A DNA stretch of 20,048 bases from JAKSPM01 sp964450645 (GTDB taxonomy: Bacteria; Bacillota; Clostridia; Oscillospirales; Oscillospiraceae), in the NCBI GenBank assembly GCA_964450645.1, contig CAYVEB010000031.1:1-20048 (forward strand), read 5' to 3'. The translations under genes were made by a program, and so were the position numbers. The notes under the pieces were generated by a model. The model was given only the letters and a program-made list of their open reading frames with translations. It was not told where the DNA came from and searched no databases. This document shows, one piece after another, positions 6,135 to 13,189 of this stretch (within the stretch, counting starts at the first letter, position 1; every line of letters begins with the position of its first letter).

Positions 6135-7574
6135 CTAAAAATTAAAATATATAAAAGGATTATAGCCATTGCCTACTGCAAAGCAGATATCCAACACGAG
6201 CAGCAAACACATTACCACACTTTGCAGCACGTAGCCCACCTTTTTTAACATAGGATGCTTGACCATCCGGCCAAGCCATGTAAATATCGGAAAGGAAAGC
6301 ACCGTTCCCAGCAATAAATACCAACGATATTGGCCCGTCCAATACGCCCCGTAAGCATCAGACCACATGTTACCATTTAAATGGAACATAGAGGCATAAT
6401 AAGACAGTGAATGTCCAACAGAATTTGCATTAAAAATGACCTTTGTTAACAACACAATTAAAAATGTAGAAATGAAACCAAGCGCCGCTCCAAGCTTCTT
6501 GTTTTTCAGCGGCTTGCGTTTCTGCTCCCAAAATATAAACACAAACTGGATCAGTCCCCAGATCACAAATGTCCAGTTTGCGCCATGCCATACACCAGTT
6601 GCCAGCCACACTACAAATAACAAAAACAGCGTGGATAATGTGCCCGCCCGCTTACGTCCAAGTCGCTTTGCAGCAGCTTTGCGCAGGCGCATCGCGGGGC
6701 CGAGCGAAAGCGGATAGTACAAATAATCGCGGAACCATTCCCCCAATGAGATATGCCATCTGCGCCAGTACTCTGTAATAGATTTAGACAGGTACGGATA
6801 GTTAAAATTCTCAAGAAAGGTAAAGCCGAACATTTTTCCCAGGCCAATCGCCATGTCAGAATAGCCTGAGAAATCAAAATATATTTGAAGCATAAACGCC
6901 AATGCGCCCGCCCACGCAAGCAATACGGATAGTTCTTTCCCTTGCTGCGCAAACGCGATTCTCGACAGTGCCGCCAACTGGTTCGCCATTAAAAGCTTTT
7001 TAGAAAGCCCTATAATAAAGCGCCATACGCCAGAAGAAAACTGTTCAAAGCTGTGCGTCCGTGCCTGTATCTGTTGTGACACTGTCCCGTAACGAACAAT
7101 TGGTCCAGCAATTAGCTGAGGAAAAAACGCAATGTATAAACCCACGTTTAAAATGCTTTTTTGCGCCTGTTCCTTCCCCCGGTAGACATCTATCACATAA
7201 GAAAGCGCCTGAAAGGTATAAAACGATATTCCAATAGGCAAGCTAAGCCACTGTATCGCGGAACTTCCTAATAGCCAGTTCAAGTATTTGAAGACAAACA
7301 ATACACCAAGATTATAACCACAGGCAACGGCAACAATTCGCTTCCCTTTGGCTGTTCGCGGGCAGTCAGACAGCCAGCGCCCGAGCAACCAGTTAACACA
7401 GATGGAAAGCAGCATCAAAAGCACATAAACCGGCTCGCCCCATGCGTAGAATGCGATAGATATTAAAAACAACCAAATATTTTTTATACGGATGCGCTTA
7501 CAAATAGGAGAATAGTAAACGGCGACCGCTATTGGTAAAAAAAGAAATAAAAAGGCGCCCTCTGAAAATACCAA
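6135..7574 (-). CDS. MBOAT-family O-acyltransferase (AlgI/DltB/PatA-like)
   Basis: 479-residue polytopic membrane acyltransferase. The family core is intact: YFDFSGYSDMAIGLGKMFGF at about 232-251, YWRRWHISLGEWFRDYLYYP at 269-288 with H274, and WLATGVWHGANWTF at 323-336 with the expected catalytic H330. Proteins of this class take an acyl group from a cytoplasmic donor and pass it across the membrane for modification of an exported polymer. The length is closer to AlgI/PatA-type members (about 460-520) than to DltB (about 400). The start is TTG at 7574 with GGAGG 6 bases upstream. It follows the DHHW gene after a 94-base gap containing a short tandem repeat and precedes the carrier protein gene by 11 bases. 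Confidence 0.93.
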   Translation of the reverse strand: MVFSEGAFLFLFLPIAVAVYYSPICKRIRIKNIWLFLISIAFYAWGEPVYVLLMLLSICVNWLLGRWLSDCPRTAKGKRIVAVACGYNLGVLFVFKYLNWLLGSSAIQWLSLPIGISFYTFQALSYVIDVYRGKEQAQKSILNVGLYIAFFPQLIAGPIVRYGTVSQQIQARTHSFEQFSSGVWRFIIGLSKKLLMANQLAALSRIAFAQQGKELSVLLAWAGALAFMLQIYFDFSGYSDMAIGLGKMFGFTFLENFNYPYLSKSITEYWRRWHISLGEWFRDYLYYPLSLGPAMRLRKAAAKRLGRKRAGTLSTLFLLFVVWLATGVWHGANWTFVIWGLIQFVFIFWEQKRKPLKNKKLGAALGFISTFLIVLLTKVIFNANSVGHSLSYYASMFHLNGNMWSDAYGAYWTGQYRWYLLLGTVLSFPIFTWLGRMVKHPMLKKVGYVLQSVVMCLLLVLDICFAVGNGYNPFIYFNF

Positions 7575-7599
7575 AATAAACCTCCATATTTTGAGCTGA

Positions 7600-7629
7600 T
7601 CGTATTACAACCAATCGCATTACAACCAA
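7600..7629. repeat. Two tandem 15-bp repeats between the DHHW and MBOAT genes
   Basis: TCGTATTACAACCAA at 7600-7614 is followed directly by TCGCATTACAACCAA at 7615-7629, differing at one base. It lies in the intercistronic gap upstream of the MBOAT ribosome site. It may be a slippage product or a binding site. Confidence 0.6.
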
Positions 7630-7668
7630 TTTACACTATTTTTGCACGATAAGCAAAGCAGAAAAAAG

Positions 7669-8946
7669 TCAGCTAAAGTCAAATTGATCCGAGGCATCTC
7701 CAAAATACGTAATCCCATATACTACAAGAATTGTGTCCGGATCCGTTTCACCAATCAATGTTTGAAGACTTCCCTTAAACACTCGTAGATCAACTACATC
7801 TAAATATTCTACTGCTGCTGAAAAATACGGGATCATGCAATTAGCGAAGGATGTTTTTACTACAAGAACGCGGCTGCCATCATGTACATCATGATTGTGC
7901 ACCTGAATCAGCGCCTGCTCGCCATATCCATAAAACGCATAAAGCTTTACATTATCTTTCACATTCAATATGCTCTCGTCAAACAGCGTCTGGCGCATAT
8001 CTCCACGATTTGTCTCATTCTTTCTAGAAATGAAAACGTCCAGATCCGTGTCATATTTTGGCATAACTATAGGAAAGTCCTCAGGATTGCAATAGACCGT
8101 TGAAACTTTTCGCCCTAAAGAGCCCAAAAAAGCATTATGCAAAACAGTCGTCTCATAGTTCTCTGGAGCAAATAGGTCTGTATTGATAGAATACCCATAA
8201 TGCTCATTCATAAACTCACATACAAGTTGATCTGCCCAAATGCCACTCGTCGGCAGCCAATGATGATCCGTCTTAAAAAACAAACTTGCCTTGTCTACCT
8301 GCAATTTTTCGATCTCCGCCTCCATGTCGATTACATCGAATTCGTTTTCCCGCAACTCCTGCAAGATTTCCTCCTGCTTTTGAGCAAAATAGTTTGGGAA
8401 AGCCGGCGTTTGCGCCTGCTTCGACGGAGCCAGCAAAAGCAAAAAATTCCTTCCTTCCGCACACATCTGCTTCCCGAACGCAACAAGCTGTTCGGTTGCT
8501 TCGGAAGGATCAAAATCATCCGTTACAAGTCCAAGTGACTCACCTTGCCAAACAGCAACAATATCGTCCGGATTTTTTAAGTCGTTTATTCCGCTTGTTA
8601 AGGAAGCTGTCATATCCAAGCCCATCATCCGGTCTACAAAAGATTTTCCAAGTACAAGTCGATTTAAATAGGGGGAAGAAGCTGTTGTACGGTTTGTAAT
8701 AAAAGCTTTTAATGTAACCCACCACTCTGATATAGTCTTTTCATTTACATTATTTACATGTTCCTCATTTTGCGCTTCCCCCGCAAACGGGTAAGCTGCT
8801 AAAGTATCAAAAGCTGCCGGAGTGGCCTGTTTGTGTAAAAGGTGATCGGAAAGATAATTGTAGCCTGAAGACACCACAATGAGAACAAAAAATGCTCCCA
8901 GAACAAACAAGAAAAAAACCGCTGTTACTCTTTTTCTAATCTTCAT
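7669..8946 (-). CDS. Membrane-anchored DHHW/AlgX-like extracytoplasmic protein
   Basis: 425 residues. A short basic N-terminus and one hydrophobic segment at about 8-27 (AVFFLFVLGAFFVLIVV) act as a membrane anchor or uncleaved signal, leaving the rest outside the cell. LLLLAPSKQ at 169-177 and the signature KTDHHWLPTSG at 225-235, with D227-H228-H229-W230, match the DHHW/AlgX-AlgJ-like SGNH-related proteins that partner MBOAT acyltransferases. In that family these proteins complete transfer of the acyl group to a secreted polysaccharide or wall polymer; DltD plays the same part in teichoic acid D-alanylation. The ATG has TAGGAG 7 bases upstream. It is the first gene of the operon, directly behind the consensus promoter at 9000-9028. 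Confidence 0.85.
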   Translation of the reverse strand: MKIRKRVTAVFFLFVLGAFFVLIVVSSGYNYLSDHLLHKQATPAAFDTLAAYPFAGEAQNEEHVNNVNEKTISEWWVTLKAFITNRTTASSPYLNRLVLGKSFVDRMMGLDMTASLTSGINDLKNPDDIVAVWQGESLGLVTDDFDPSEATEQLVAFGKQMCAEGRNFLLLLAPSKQAQTPAFPNYFAQKQEEILQELRENEFDVIDMEAEIEKLQVDKASLFFKTDHHWLPTSGIWADQLVCEFMNEHYGYSINTDLFAPENYETTVLHNAFLGSLGRKVSTVYCNPEDFPIVMPKYDTDLDVFISRKNETNRGDMRQTLFDESILNVKDNVKLYAFYGYGEQALIQVHNHDVHDGSRVLVVKTSFANCMIPYFSAAVEYLDVVDLRVFKGSLQTLIGETDPDTILVVYGITYFGDASDQFDFS

Positions 8947-8999
8947 TATCGACTCCTATATCTACACATCGCTAAAATCTCCGAAATGTATACAAATTA

Positions 9000-9028
9000 A
9001 TTATAGTCAACAATTATTCCAATGTCAA
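9000..9028 (-). promoter_or_regulatory. Consensus promoter of the acylation operon
   Basis: On the minus strand TTGACA (9028-9023), a 17-base spacer and TATAAT (9005-9000) form a perfect sigma-A promoter. The predicted start near 8993 gives a leader of about 47 bases before the ATG at 8946. The promoter lies between the operon and the divergent XRE gene, the natural place for control by that regulator. Confidence 0.82.
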
Positions 9029-9038
9029 GTAGCTTTTC

Positions 9039-9053
9039 AACTTATAGATAGTT
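9039..9053. promoter_or_regulatory. Weak palindrome AACT-N7-AGTT, possible operator
   Basis: The short palindrome lies in the 156-base divergent region, upstream of the -35 of the acylation promoter and before the XRE gene. Its size fits an XRE dimer site, but four-base arms arise easily by chance in AT-rich DNA. Confidence 0.2.
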
Positions 9054-9102
9054 TTCTGCCTTCTAAAAAACGGTAATATAAAAAGTTAGGAGGCGTAACA
9101 GA

Positions 9103-9429
9103 ATGAAATTAAACTATTCGGTAATTGGCGAGCGCATCGCAAAACGACGGAAAGCGCTTGGCTTGCGGCAGGTTCAGGTCTGTGAGCGCGCGGAAATCAA
9201 TGACAAATATCTCTCATGCATCGAGCGTGCGACCTCAATTCCCTCTTTAGAAGTCATTGTAAAACTGGCTCTCGCACTTGAAACGACGCCAGATGAATTT
9301 CTTACTGGCTGCGTTCGCTACGAAGCTGAGGAATGGCGCGATGTGGCAGAGTTACTGCGAGGCATGGACGTACAGCACTTACATCTTGCCAAAAGTATGC
9401 TGCAATGGCTTTCAGAGATTTCACTGTAA
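9103..9429 (+). CDS. XRE-family transcriptional regulator, divergent to the acylation operon
   Basis: 108 residues. The XRE helix-turn-helix occupies about 6-65: IGERIAKRRKALGLRQVQVC is followed by the recognition-helix region INDKYLSCIERATSIPSLEV and the closing segment LALETTPDEFLTG. The remaining roughly 40 residues form a short helical tail without a ligand domain. Start chosen by AGGAGG at 9088-9093. Divergent placement next to the consensus operon promoter suggests autoregulation and repression of the acylation genes; no signal input can be read. No strong promoter of its own is visible. Confidence 0.88.
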   Translation: MKLNYSVIGERIAKRRKALGLRQVQVCERAEINDKYLSCIERATSIPSLEVIVKLALALETTPDEFLTGCVRYEAEEWRDVAELLRGMDVQHLHLAKSMLQWLSEISL

Positions 9430-9752
9430 AGAAGCCTGCAATAATATGGTTATTTGGAAAAAGCGTTACATACCGCTGAGGCAAAAACGTTGGTTCAGCG
9501 TTTTATTATAGGTCTTCCCTTCCGCCAAAAAAGATCGTACCATTTCCGATTGATCGATCCTGTATAAAAGTTCACAAGAGTAAATTTACAAACCGGTCTG
9601 CGCAAAATTTTGACATGGATTGGTTAGTCATGTACTTGCCCGGCAGGAGGAAGGCAAAAATTTGCAGCAAAAGCACGCGGTTCCATTAAAGCATCCGCTT
9701 TTAATTTGTGAAACAAGCGCAAAATAGCACCATTTTTCAATGAACAATCTCC
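9430..9752. other. Gene-poor spacer between the XRE gene and the cobalamin riboswitch
   Basis: I see no credible gene in these 323 bases. Minor signals are a weak terminator at 9474-9506, a possible rightward promoter (TTGACA at 9610-9615, 17 bases, then a poor TACTTG at 9633-9638) that could feed the riboswitch, and an AGGAGG at 9646-9651 followed by only a 22-codon TTG-initiated frame. Confidence 0.5.
9474..9506 (+). terminator. Possible weak terminator of the XRE gene
   Basis: CGCTGA at 9474-9479 pairs with TCAGCG at 9495-9500 and is followed by TTTTATTATA. The stem is short and the loop is 15 bases, so efficiency is doubtful. Confidence 0.35.
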
Positions 9753-9957
9753 AGTTCAGGTGTTGTTCTAAGAGCAATATTTTGTTTAAGTGCCCCAAAA
9801 GCGGTAACAGCCCCGCGGGTAAATGGAGAACCGGGTGGGAACTCCGGGCGGTACCGCCACTGTATGCGTGGAGGCGTCCGCGTTTGGCGAAAGCCGGTCA
9901 TTGGCGAAAGCCGGAAAGGCCAGTGGGCGCGGACGATGCGCGAGTCAGGAGATCTGC
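9753..9957 (+). ncRNA. Cobalamin (B12) riboswitch aptamer, no downstream gene on its strand
   Basis: The hallmark core is present in order: GGAGAACCGGGTGGGAACT at 9825-9843, the B12 box CCGCCACTGT at 9854-9863, a long peripheral stem region around 9865-9937, and the closing GAGTCAGGAGATCTGC at 9942-9957. The 5' CAGGT (9757-9761) can pair with ATCTG (9952-9956) to close P1. These match the known cobalamin riboswitch consensus closely. What follows is not a B12-related gene but about 150 bases of structured sequence and a strong terminator. The next gene (10217-11647) is on the opposite strand. Cobalamin riboswitches normally control B12 synthesis or uptake or B12-independent enzymes, but a few control regulatory RNAs. 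Confidence 0.9.
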
Positions 9958-9997
9958 TTAAACGAGAAAACGCCAGAATCTGCAAGTACGGACTGTG

Positions 9998-10052
9998 TGG
10001 TTTCGTTGCGAAAAAGCAGCTGCGGTATCCCAGGCAGGGTTGCCGCAGCCGC
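9998..10052 (+). ncRNA. Structured RNA segment between the riboswitch and its terminator
   Basis: Two stem-loops are visible downstream of the aptamer. A small TTTCG/CGAAA hairpin lies at about 10002-10014. A stronger hairpin lies at about 10023-10052, with stem GCTGCGG/CCGCAGC extended inward by a three-base CCC/GGG pair around the loop AGGCA. No start codon with a ribosome site was found in 9958-10107. The segment may be a riboswitch-controlled non-coding RNA or a relic of a lost leader; function unknown. Confidence 0.35.
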
Positions 10053-10107
10053 TTAATGAAACAGGGCTTTCTTGAACACACTGCGTATTCGGACGGATTC
10101 CATAAGA

Positions 10108-10153
10108 CGGCGGCAGTCGAGCCCTTTCGGGTTTGACTGCCGCCGCGATTTTT
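10108..10153 (+). terminator. Strong rightward intrinsic terminator after the cobalamin riboswitch
   Basis: CGGCGGCAGTC at 10108-10118 pairs with GACTGCCGCCG at 10135-10145. The stem continues inward as AGCCC/GGGTT around a TTTC loop, about 17 bp with two wobbles. It is followed on the plus strand by CGATTTTT. No T tract follows on the minus strand, so it serves the riboswitch RNA rather than the convergent permease gene. Confidence 0.85.
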
Positions 10154-10161
10154 CGCGCTTA

Positions 10162-10194
10162 TGCGGCGCGCCTGTTCACATGCTTCGCGCCGCA
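10162..10194. repeat. 9-bp inverted repeat downstream of the permease gene
   Basis: TGCGGCGCG at 10162-10170 and CGCGCCGCA at 10186-10194 can form a GC-rich hairpin 23 bases after the permease stop. There is no T run on the minus strand, so it is more likely a 3'-end stabilising or weak termination structure than a classic terminator. Confidence 0.4.
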
Positions 10195-10216
10195 CCTCCA
10201 TACATTTGGTGTCCTA

Positions 10217-11647
10217 TTACATTGTCACGGTTATGAACTTCAGAATAAACAGCGCCGCAATCACCGTCACCGGAATATCCTTCTTCTGATATTTGCCGGT
10301 GCAAAGGGTGATCAGCACATAGGCGATCGCGCCGATGCCGATGCCATTGGAAATGGAATAGGTCAAAGGCATCATGACCAGCGCCAGGAACGCGGGAACG
10401 GCGCTGCGCATATCGTGCATATCCACTTTGGCAAAACCTCTGAGCATCAGCACGCCCACATAGATCAGCGCGGGCGCGGCGGCGCACGGCGGTACCAGCG
10501 AGGCAAGCGGGCTGAGGAACAGGCAGAACGCGAAACAGATGGCCACCACAAGCGAGGTCAGCCCCGTGCGGCCGCCCGCGGCGACGCCGGAAGCGGACTC
10601 CACAAAGGTGGTGCAGGTAGAGGTGCCCAAAGTGGCGCCGACAACCGTTGCGATGGAGTCGCTGGTCATGCACTGGTTAACATTGATGGGATCGCCATGT
10701 TCATCAAGCATATTGGCCTGGGAGGCGGTGCCATAGAGGGTGCCGATGGTGTCAAACATATCCACAAGGCAGAACGTAATGATGAGCATGATGGCCGAGA
10801 AGACGCCGCCGATGGCCTCGCCGGTAAAGGCATCCTTCCAGGAGCTTGCCTGGAACACACCGGTGATGCCGATCGAGCCAAAATCCTTGAAGCTCTGGCC
10901 GATCTGGCCCATGTCAAAGTTCAGCTTGTTGCCGGGCAGCAGATAATAGATCGCCGTGATCGACACAATGCTGATCAGCACGGAACCCTTGACCTTCCGG
11001 CTTTCCAGCACGGCAATGATCAGCAGCCCCAGCAGCGCCAGCAGCGCAGGCATGGCGACTGCCATGAACTCGTGGTTGGCAATCGCGCCGTGGATATCTA
11101 CAAACTGCAAGAACGTGTACTGGTTGTCCTGAAGAATTCCGGCGTTTTTAAACCCGATAAACGCAATAAACAATCCGATACCAGCGGGAATTGCTTTCTT
11201 CAGGCAGTCCGGCAAGGCTTTTGCGATTTTAGAGCGCAGCCCGGAAATGGAGAGCACCATGAAGATCAAACCGGATACCAGGATAATGACCAGGCCGGAC
11301 TGGTATCCGTCAATGAGCGCGTCACTGCCTGCGCCAATCTGGGGGAGAATGAAACTGACAAAGAAGAAGGAATTGAGGCCCATGCCGCAGGCTTGCGCAA
11401 AGGGCATTTTTGCGAACAACGACATCAAAAGCGTTCCCACGACCGCGACGAGGAGGGAAGCTACGTACACAGCATTCCAAATGGTTTGGAACGCCGGGTC
11501 CGCGCCTTCCGCCAGATGATTAAAGCTGACAATTTGGTTCGGGTTTGTGACTACAATGTACGCCATGGCAAAAAATGTTGTGAGTCCGGCAATTATTTCG
11601 GTGCGTACAGTTGAACCGCGCTCCGAAATCTTAAAGTATTTATCCAT
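10217..11647 (-). CDS. NCS2-family purine permease (AzgA/PbuG-like)
   Basis: 476-residue, largely hydrophobic transporter. The N-terminal STVRTEIIAGLTTFFAMAYI with VVTNPNQI is the signature of the AzgA/PbuG branch of nucleobase transporters (adenine, guanine, hypoxanthine), distinct from the UacT/UraA branch. STCTTFVESASGVAAGGRTG near residue 320 is the conserved substrate-site region. Length is typical. AAGGAG lies about 9 bases before the ATG. A promoter at 11701-11729 and a perfect 10-bp inverted repeat over its start site suggest separate regulation. Its place next to YgeY/YgeW/ArcC genes fits purine or purine-derivative uptake. The exact substrate is not deducible. Confidence 0.92.
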   Translation of the reverse strand: MDKYFKISERGSTVRTEIIAGLTTFFAMAYIVVTNPNQIVSFNHLAEGADPAFQTIWNAVYVASLLVAVVGTLLMSLFAKMPFAQACGMGLNSFFFVSFILPQIGAGSDALIDGYQSGLVIILVSGLIFMVLSISGLRSKIAKALPDCLKKAIPAGIGLFIAFIGFKNAGILQDNQYTFLQFVDIHGAIANHEFMAVAMPALLALLGLLIIAVLESRKVKGSVLISIVSITAIYYLLPGNKLNFDMGQIGQSFKDFGSIGITGVFQASSWKDAFTGEAIGGVFSAIMLIITFCLVDMFDTIGTLYGTASQANMLDEHGDPINVNQCMTSDSIATVVGATLGTSTCTTFVESASGVAAGGRTGLTSLVVAICFAFCLFLSPLASLVPPCAAAPALIYVGVLMLRGFAKVDMHDMRSAVPAFLALVMMPLTYSISNGIGIGAIAYVLITLCTGKYQKKDIPVTVIAALFILKFITVTM

Positions 11648-11668
11648 ACGATCCCAACTCCTTATAGA

Positions 11669-11700
11669 ATATTTGCCGCAATCAGAGTTCCGGCAAATAT
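11669..11700 (-). promoter_or_regulatory. Perfect 10-bp inverted repeat at the permease transcription start
   Basis: ATATTTGCCG at 11669-11678 and CGGCAAATAT at 11691-11700 flank a 12-base spacer. It abuts the -10 box and ends just before the ribosome site AAGGAG. It may be a repressor operator over +1 or a 5' leader hairpin able to sequester or protect the mRNA start. Confidence 0.6.
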
Positions 11701-11729
11701 AGTATACAACCTTTTAGGCAAAAAAGCAA
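11701..11729 (-). promoter_or_regulatory. Promoter of the NCS2 permease gene
   Basis: On the minus strand TTGCTT (11729-11724), a 17-base spacer and TATACT (11706-11701). Start predicted near 11694, giving a leader of about 45 bases. No purine riboswitch consensus was found in the leader. Confidence 0.65.
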
Positions 11730-11880
11730 CAAAGAAAGCTTTTCATAGGCCGTTTTTTAGATATATTGTATAGTTGCCTATTTTAGAGGGTCCATTTTTG
11801 TGCTCTTTGCAAATAGATTTGCCTTCCCGCAATCAGCCCGCGGCGCGTTTGGTGCAGCGCCTTCCGCCTTACCTGCCCGC

Positions 11881-13125
11881 TCAGGATTCCAAATCAATGT
11901 GGTGCGCTTCAAAGGCTTTCAGTAATTGTTCCATATCGGACGGAATCGAGATCGGATCGCCGCAAAACGCGATGGCGTTGGCCACGTCCTTCAAGCCGTT
12001 GCCCGTGATGACGGATACCACCGTGTCGTCCCCGCCGATGACGCCCTGCTGGCACAGCTTTTTCAATCCCGCCGCGCCGGTGACGCCGGCCGGTTCGCCA
12101 AATACGCCGGTTGTCTGACCCACCAGCTTCTGTGCGGCCATGATCTCTTCGTCCGTCACGTTGACAACAAGGCCGTTCGATTCTCGGATCGCGCGCAGCG
12201 CCTTGTCCGCGTTTCTCGGCACGCCAACCGCGATGGAATCCGCCAATGTGTTCTCCTCCATGGGGTACCAGTCCTCGCCCGTAGCGATGGCCCGGTTGAT
12301 GGGATGGCAGCCCTCGGCCTGGGCGGAGATCAGGCGGGGCAGCTTGTCAATAAATCCGATGGCGTACAGATCCTTAAAGCCCTTCCACACACCGGCAATC
12401 GTGCAGCCGTCGCCCACGGATATCGCCAGATAGTCCGGCATCCGCCAGTGCAGCTGCTCTGCGATTTCCAGCGCCACGGTCTTTTTCCCCTCCGACAGAT
12501 AGGGATTGATCGCCGCGTTGCGATTATACCAGCCCCAGCGGGCGATGGCCTGCTTGGAAAGCTCAAAGGTCTCCTCATAGCTGCCCTGCACCGAGATCAC
12601 CGTCGCGCCAAAGGTCATCAGCTGGGCGACCTTTCCCTTGGGCGCGCGCGACGGCACAAAAATGAACGTCTTCAAGCCCGCCGCCGCGGCGTTGCCCGCC
12701 AGAGACGAGGCCGCGTTGCCGGTCGACGAACAGGCGATCACCTTTGCGCCTGCCTCATGTGCCTTGGCGACCGCCATGGCGGACGCACGGTCTTTGAGCG
12801 ACGCCGTAGGGTTCAGCCCGTCGTCCTTGATCCACAGCTTTTTGACGCCCAGCTCCTTTGCAAGACGGTCCGCTTCATACAGCGGCGACCAGCCGACCCG
12901 CAGCGGCGGATCCGGCGTCGTCTTCTCAACCGGCAGCAGCTCCCGATAGCGCCACATGCTGTAGTTCTGCCGGGCCGCCAGCTTTTCCTTGGTCAGTACC
13001 GTTCGAATGTAGTCATAGTCATAGACAATGTCCAAAATGCCGCCGCATTCGCAGGTCGTCAAATTGGCGGTTGCCTCGTACTCCCGGCCGCACCGGACGC
13101 ATTTGGCGCACTTTACGTTTCGCAT
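11881..13125 (-). CDS. Threonine-synthase-like PLP enzyme with N-terminal zinc ribbon
   Basis: 414-residue fold-type-II PLP enzyme. A small zinc ribbon (C9-xx-C12 and C25-x-C27, plus C6) precedes the catalytic domain. The PLP lysine is K111 in NPTASLKDRASAM. SSTGNAASSLAG at about 133-144 is the substrate-carboxylate loop, and SVGDGCTIAGVWKGF near residue 242 is the glycine-rich phosphate loop. It resembles archaeal/clostridial-type threonine synthase, but there is no threonine pathway gene nearby. It follows another PLP enzyme in an operon with a purine-catabolism flavour, so a beta-elimination or beta-replacement role on a small amino acid (for example diaminopropionate, serine or phosphoserine type) is plausible. 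GGAGGAG lies 9 bases before the ATG. Confidence 0.8.
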   Translation of the reverse strand: MRNVKCAKCVRCGREYEATANLTTCECGGILDIVYDYDYIRTVLTKEKLAARQNYSMWRYRELLPVEKTTPDPPLRVGWSPLYEADRLAKELGVKKLWIKDDGLNPTASLKDRASAMAVAKAHEAGAKVIACSSTGNAASSLAGNAAAAGLKTFIFVPSRAPKGKVAQLMTFGATVISVQGSYEETFELSKQAIARWGWYNRNAAINPYLSEGKKTVALEIAEQLHWRMPDYLAISVGDGCTIAGVWKGFKDLYAIGFIDKLPRLISAQAEGCHPINRAIATGEDWYPMEENTLADSIAVGVPRNADKALRAIRESNGLVVNVTDEEIMAAQKLVGQTTGVFGEPAGVTGAAGLKKLCQQGVIGGDDTVVSVITGNGLKDVANAIAFCGDPISIPSDMEQLLKAFEAHHIDLES

Positions 13126-13151
13126 GGCATGATTCTCCTCCCATTTAACTC

Positions 13152-13177
13152 GCGGGCGGGATCCTGCTCCCGCCCGC
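13152..13177. repeat. Intercistronic GC-rich hairpin between the two PLP enzyme genes
   Basis: GCGGGCGGG at 13152-13160 pairs perfectly with CCCGCCCGC at 13169-13177 around an 8-base loop. There is no T tract on the minus strand, so it more likely tunes mRNA stability or the ratio of the two cistrons than terminates transcription. Confidence 0.6.
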
Positions 13178-13189
13178 CAATTTATCCAA

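Noticed and set aside
9660..9728. 22-codon TTG-initiated frame after AGGAGG at 9646
   Set aside because: Weak start, spacing on the long side, no recognisable sequence. Noted only as a weak possibility.
9864..10136. 90-codon plus-strand open frame containing ESGDLLKRENAR
   Set aside because: This is translation of the cobalamin riboswitch; the ESGDL string is the decoded closing motif GAGTCAGGAGATCTG. No ribosome site.
10053..10136. 26-codon frame MKQGFLEHTAYSDG downstream of the riboswitch
   Set aside because: No Shine-Dalgarno sequence, and its end runs into the terminator stem.
10133..11614. 493-codon plus-strand open frame opposite the NCS2 permease
   Set aside because: It is the antisense shadow of a GC-rich gene; composition is His/Gly/Asp-rich and family-less, while the minus strand is a clear permease.
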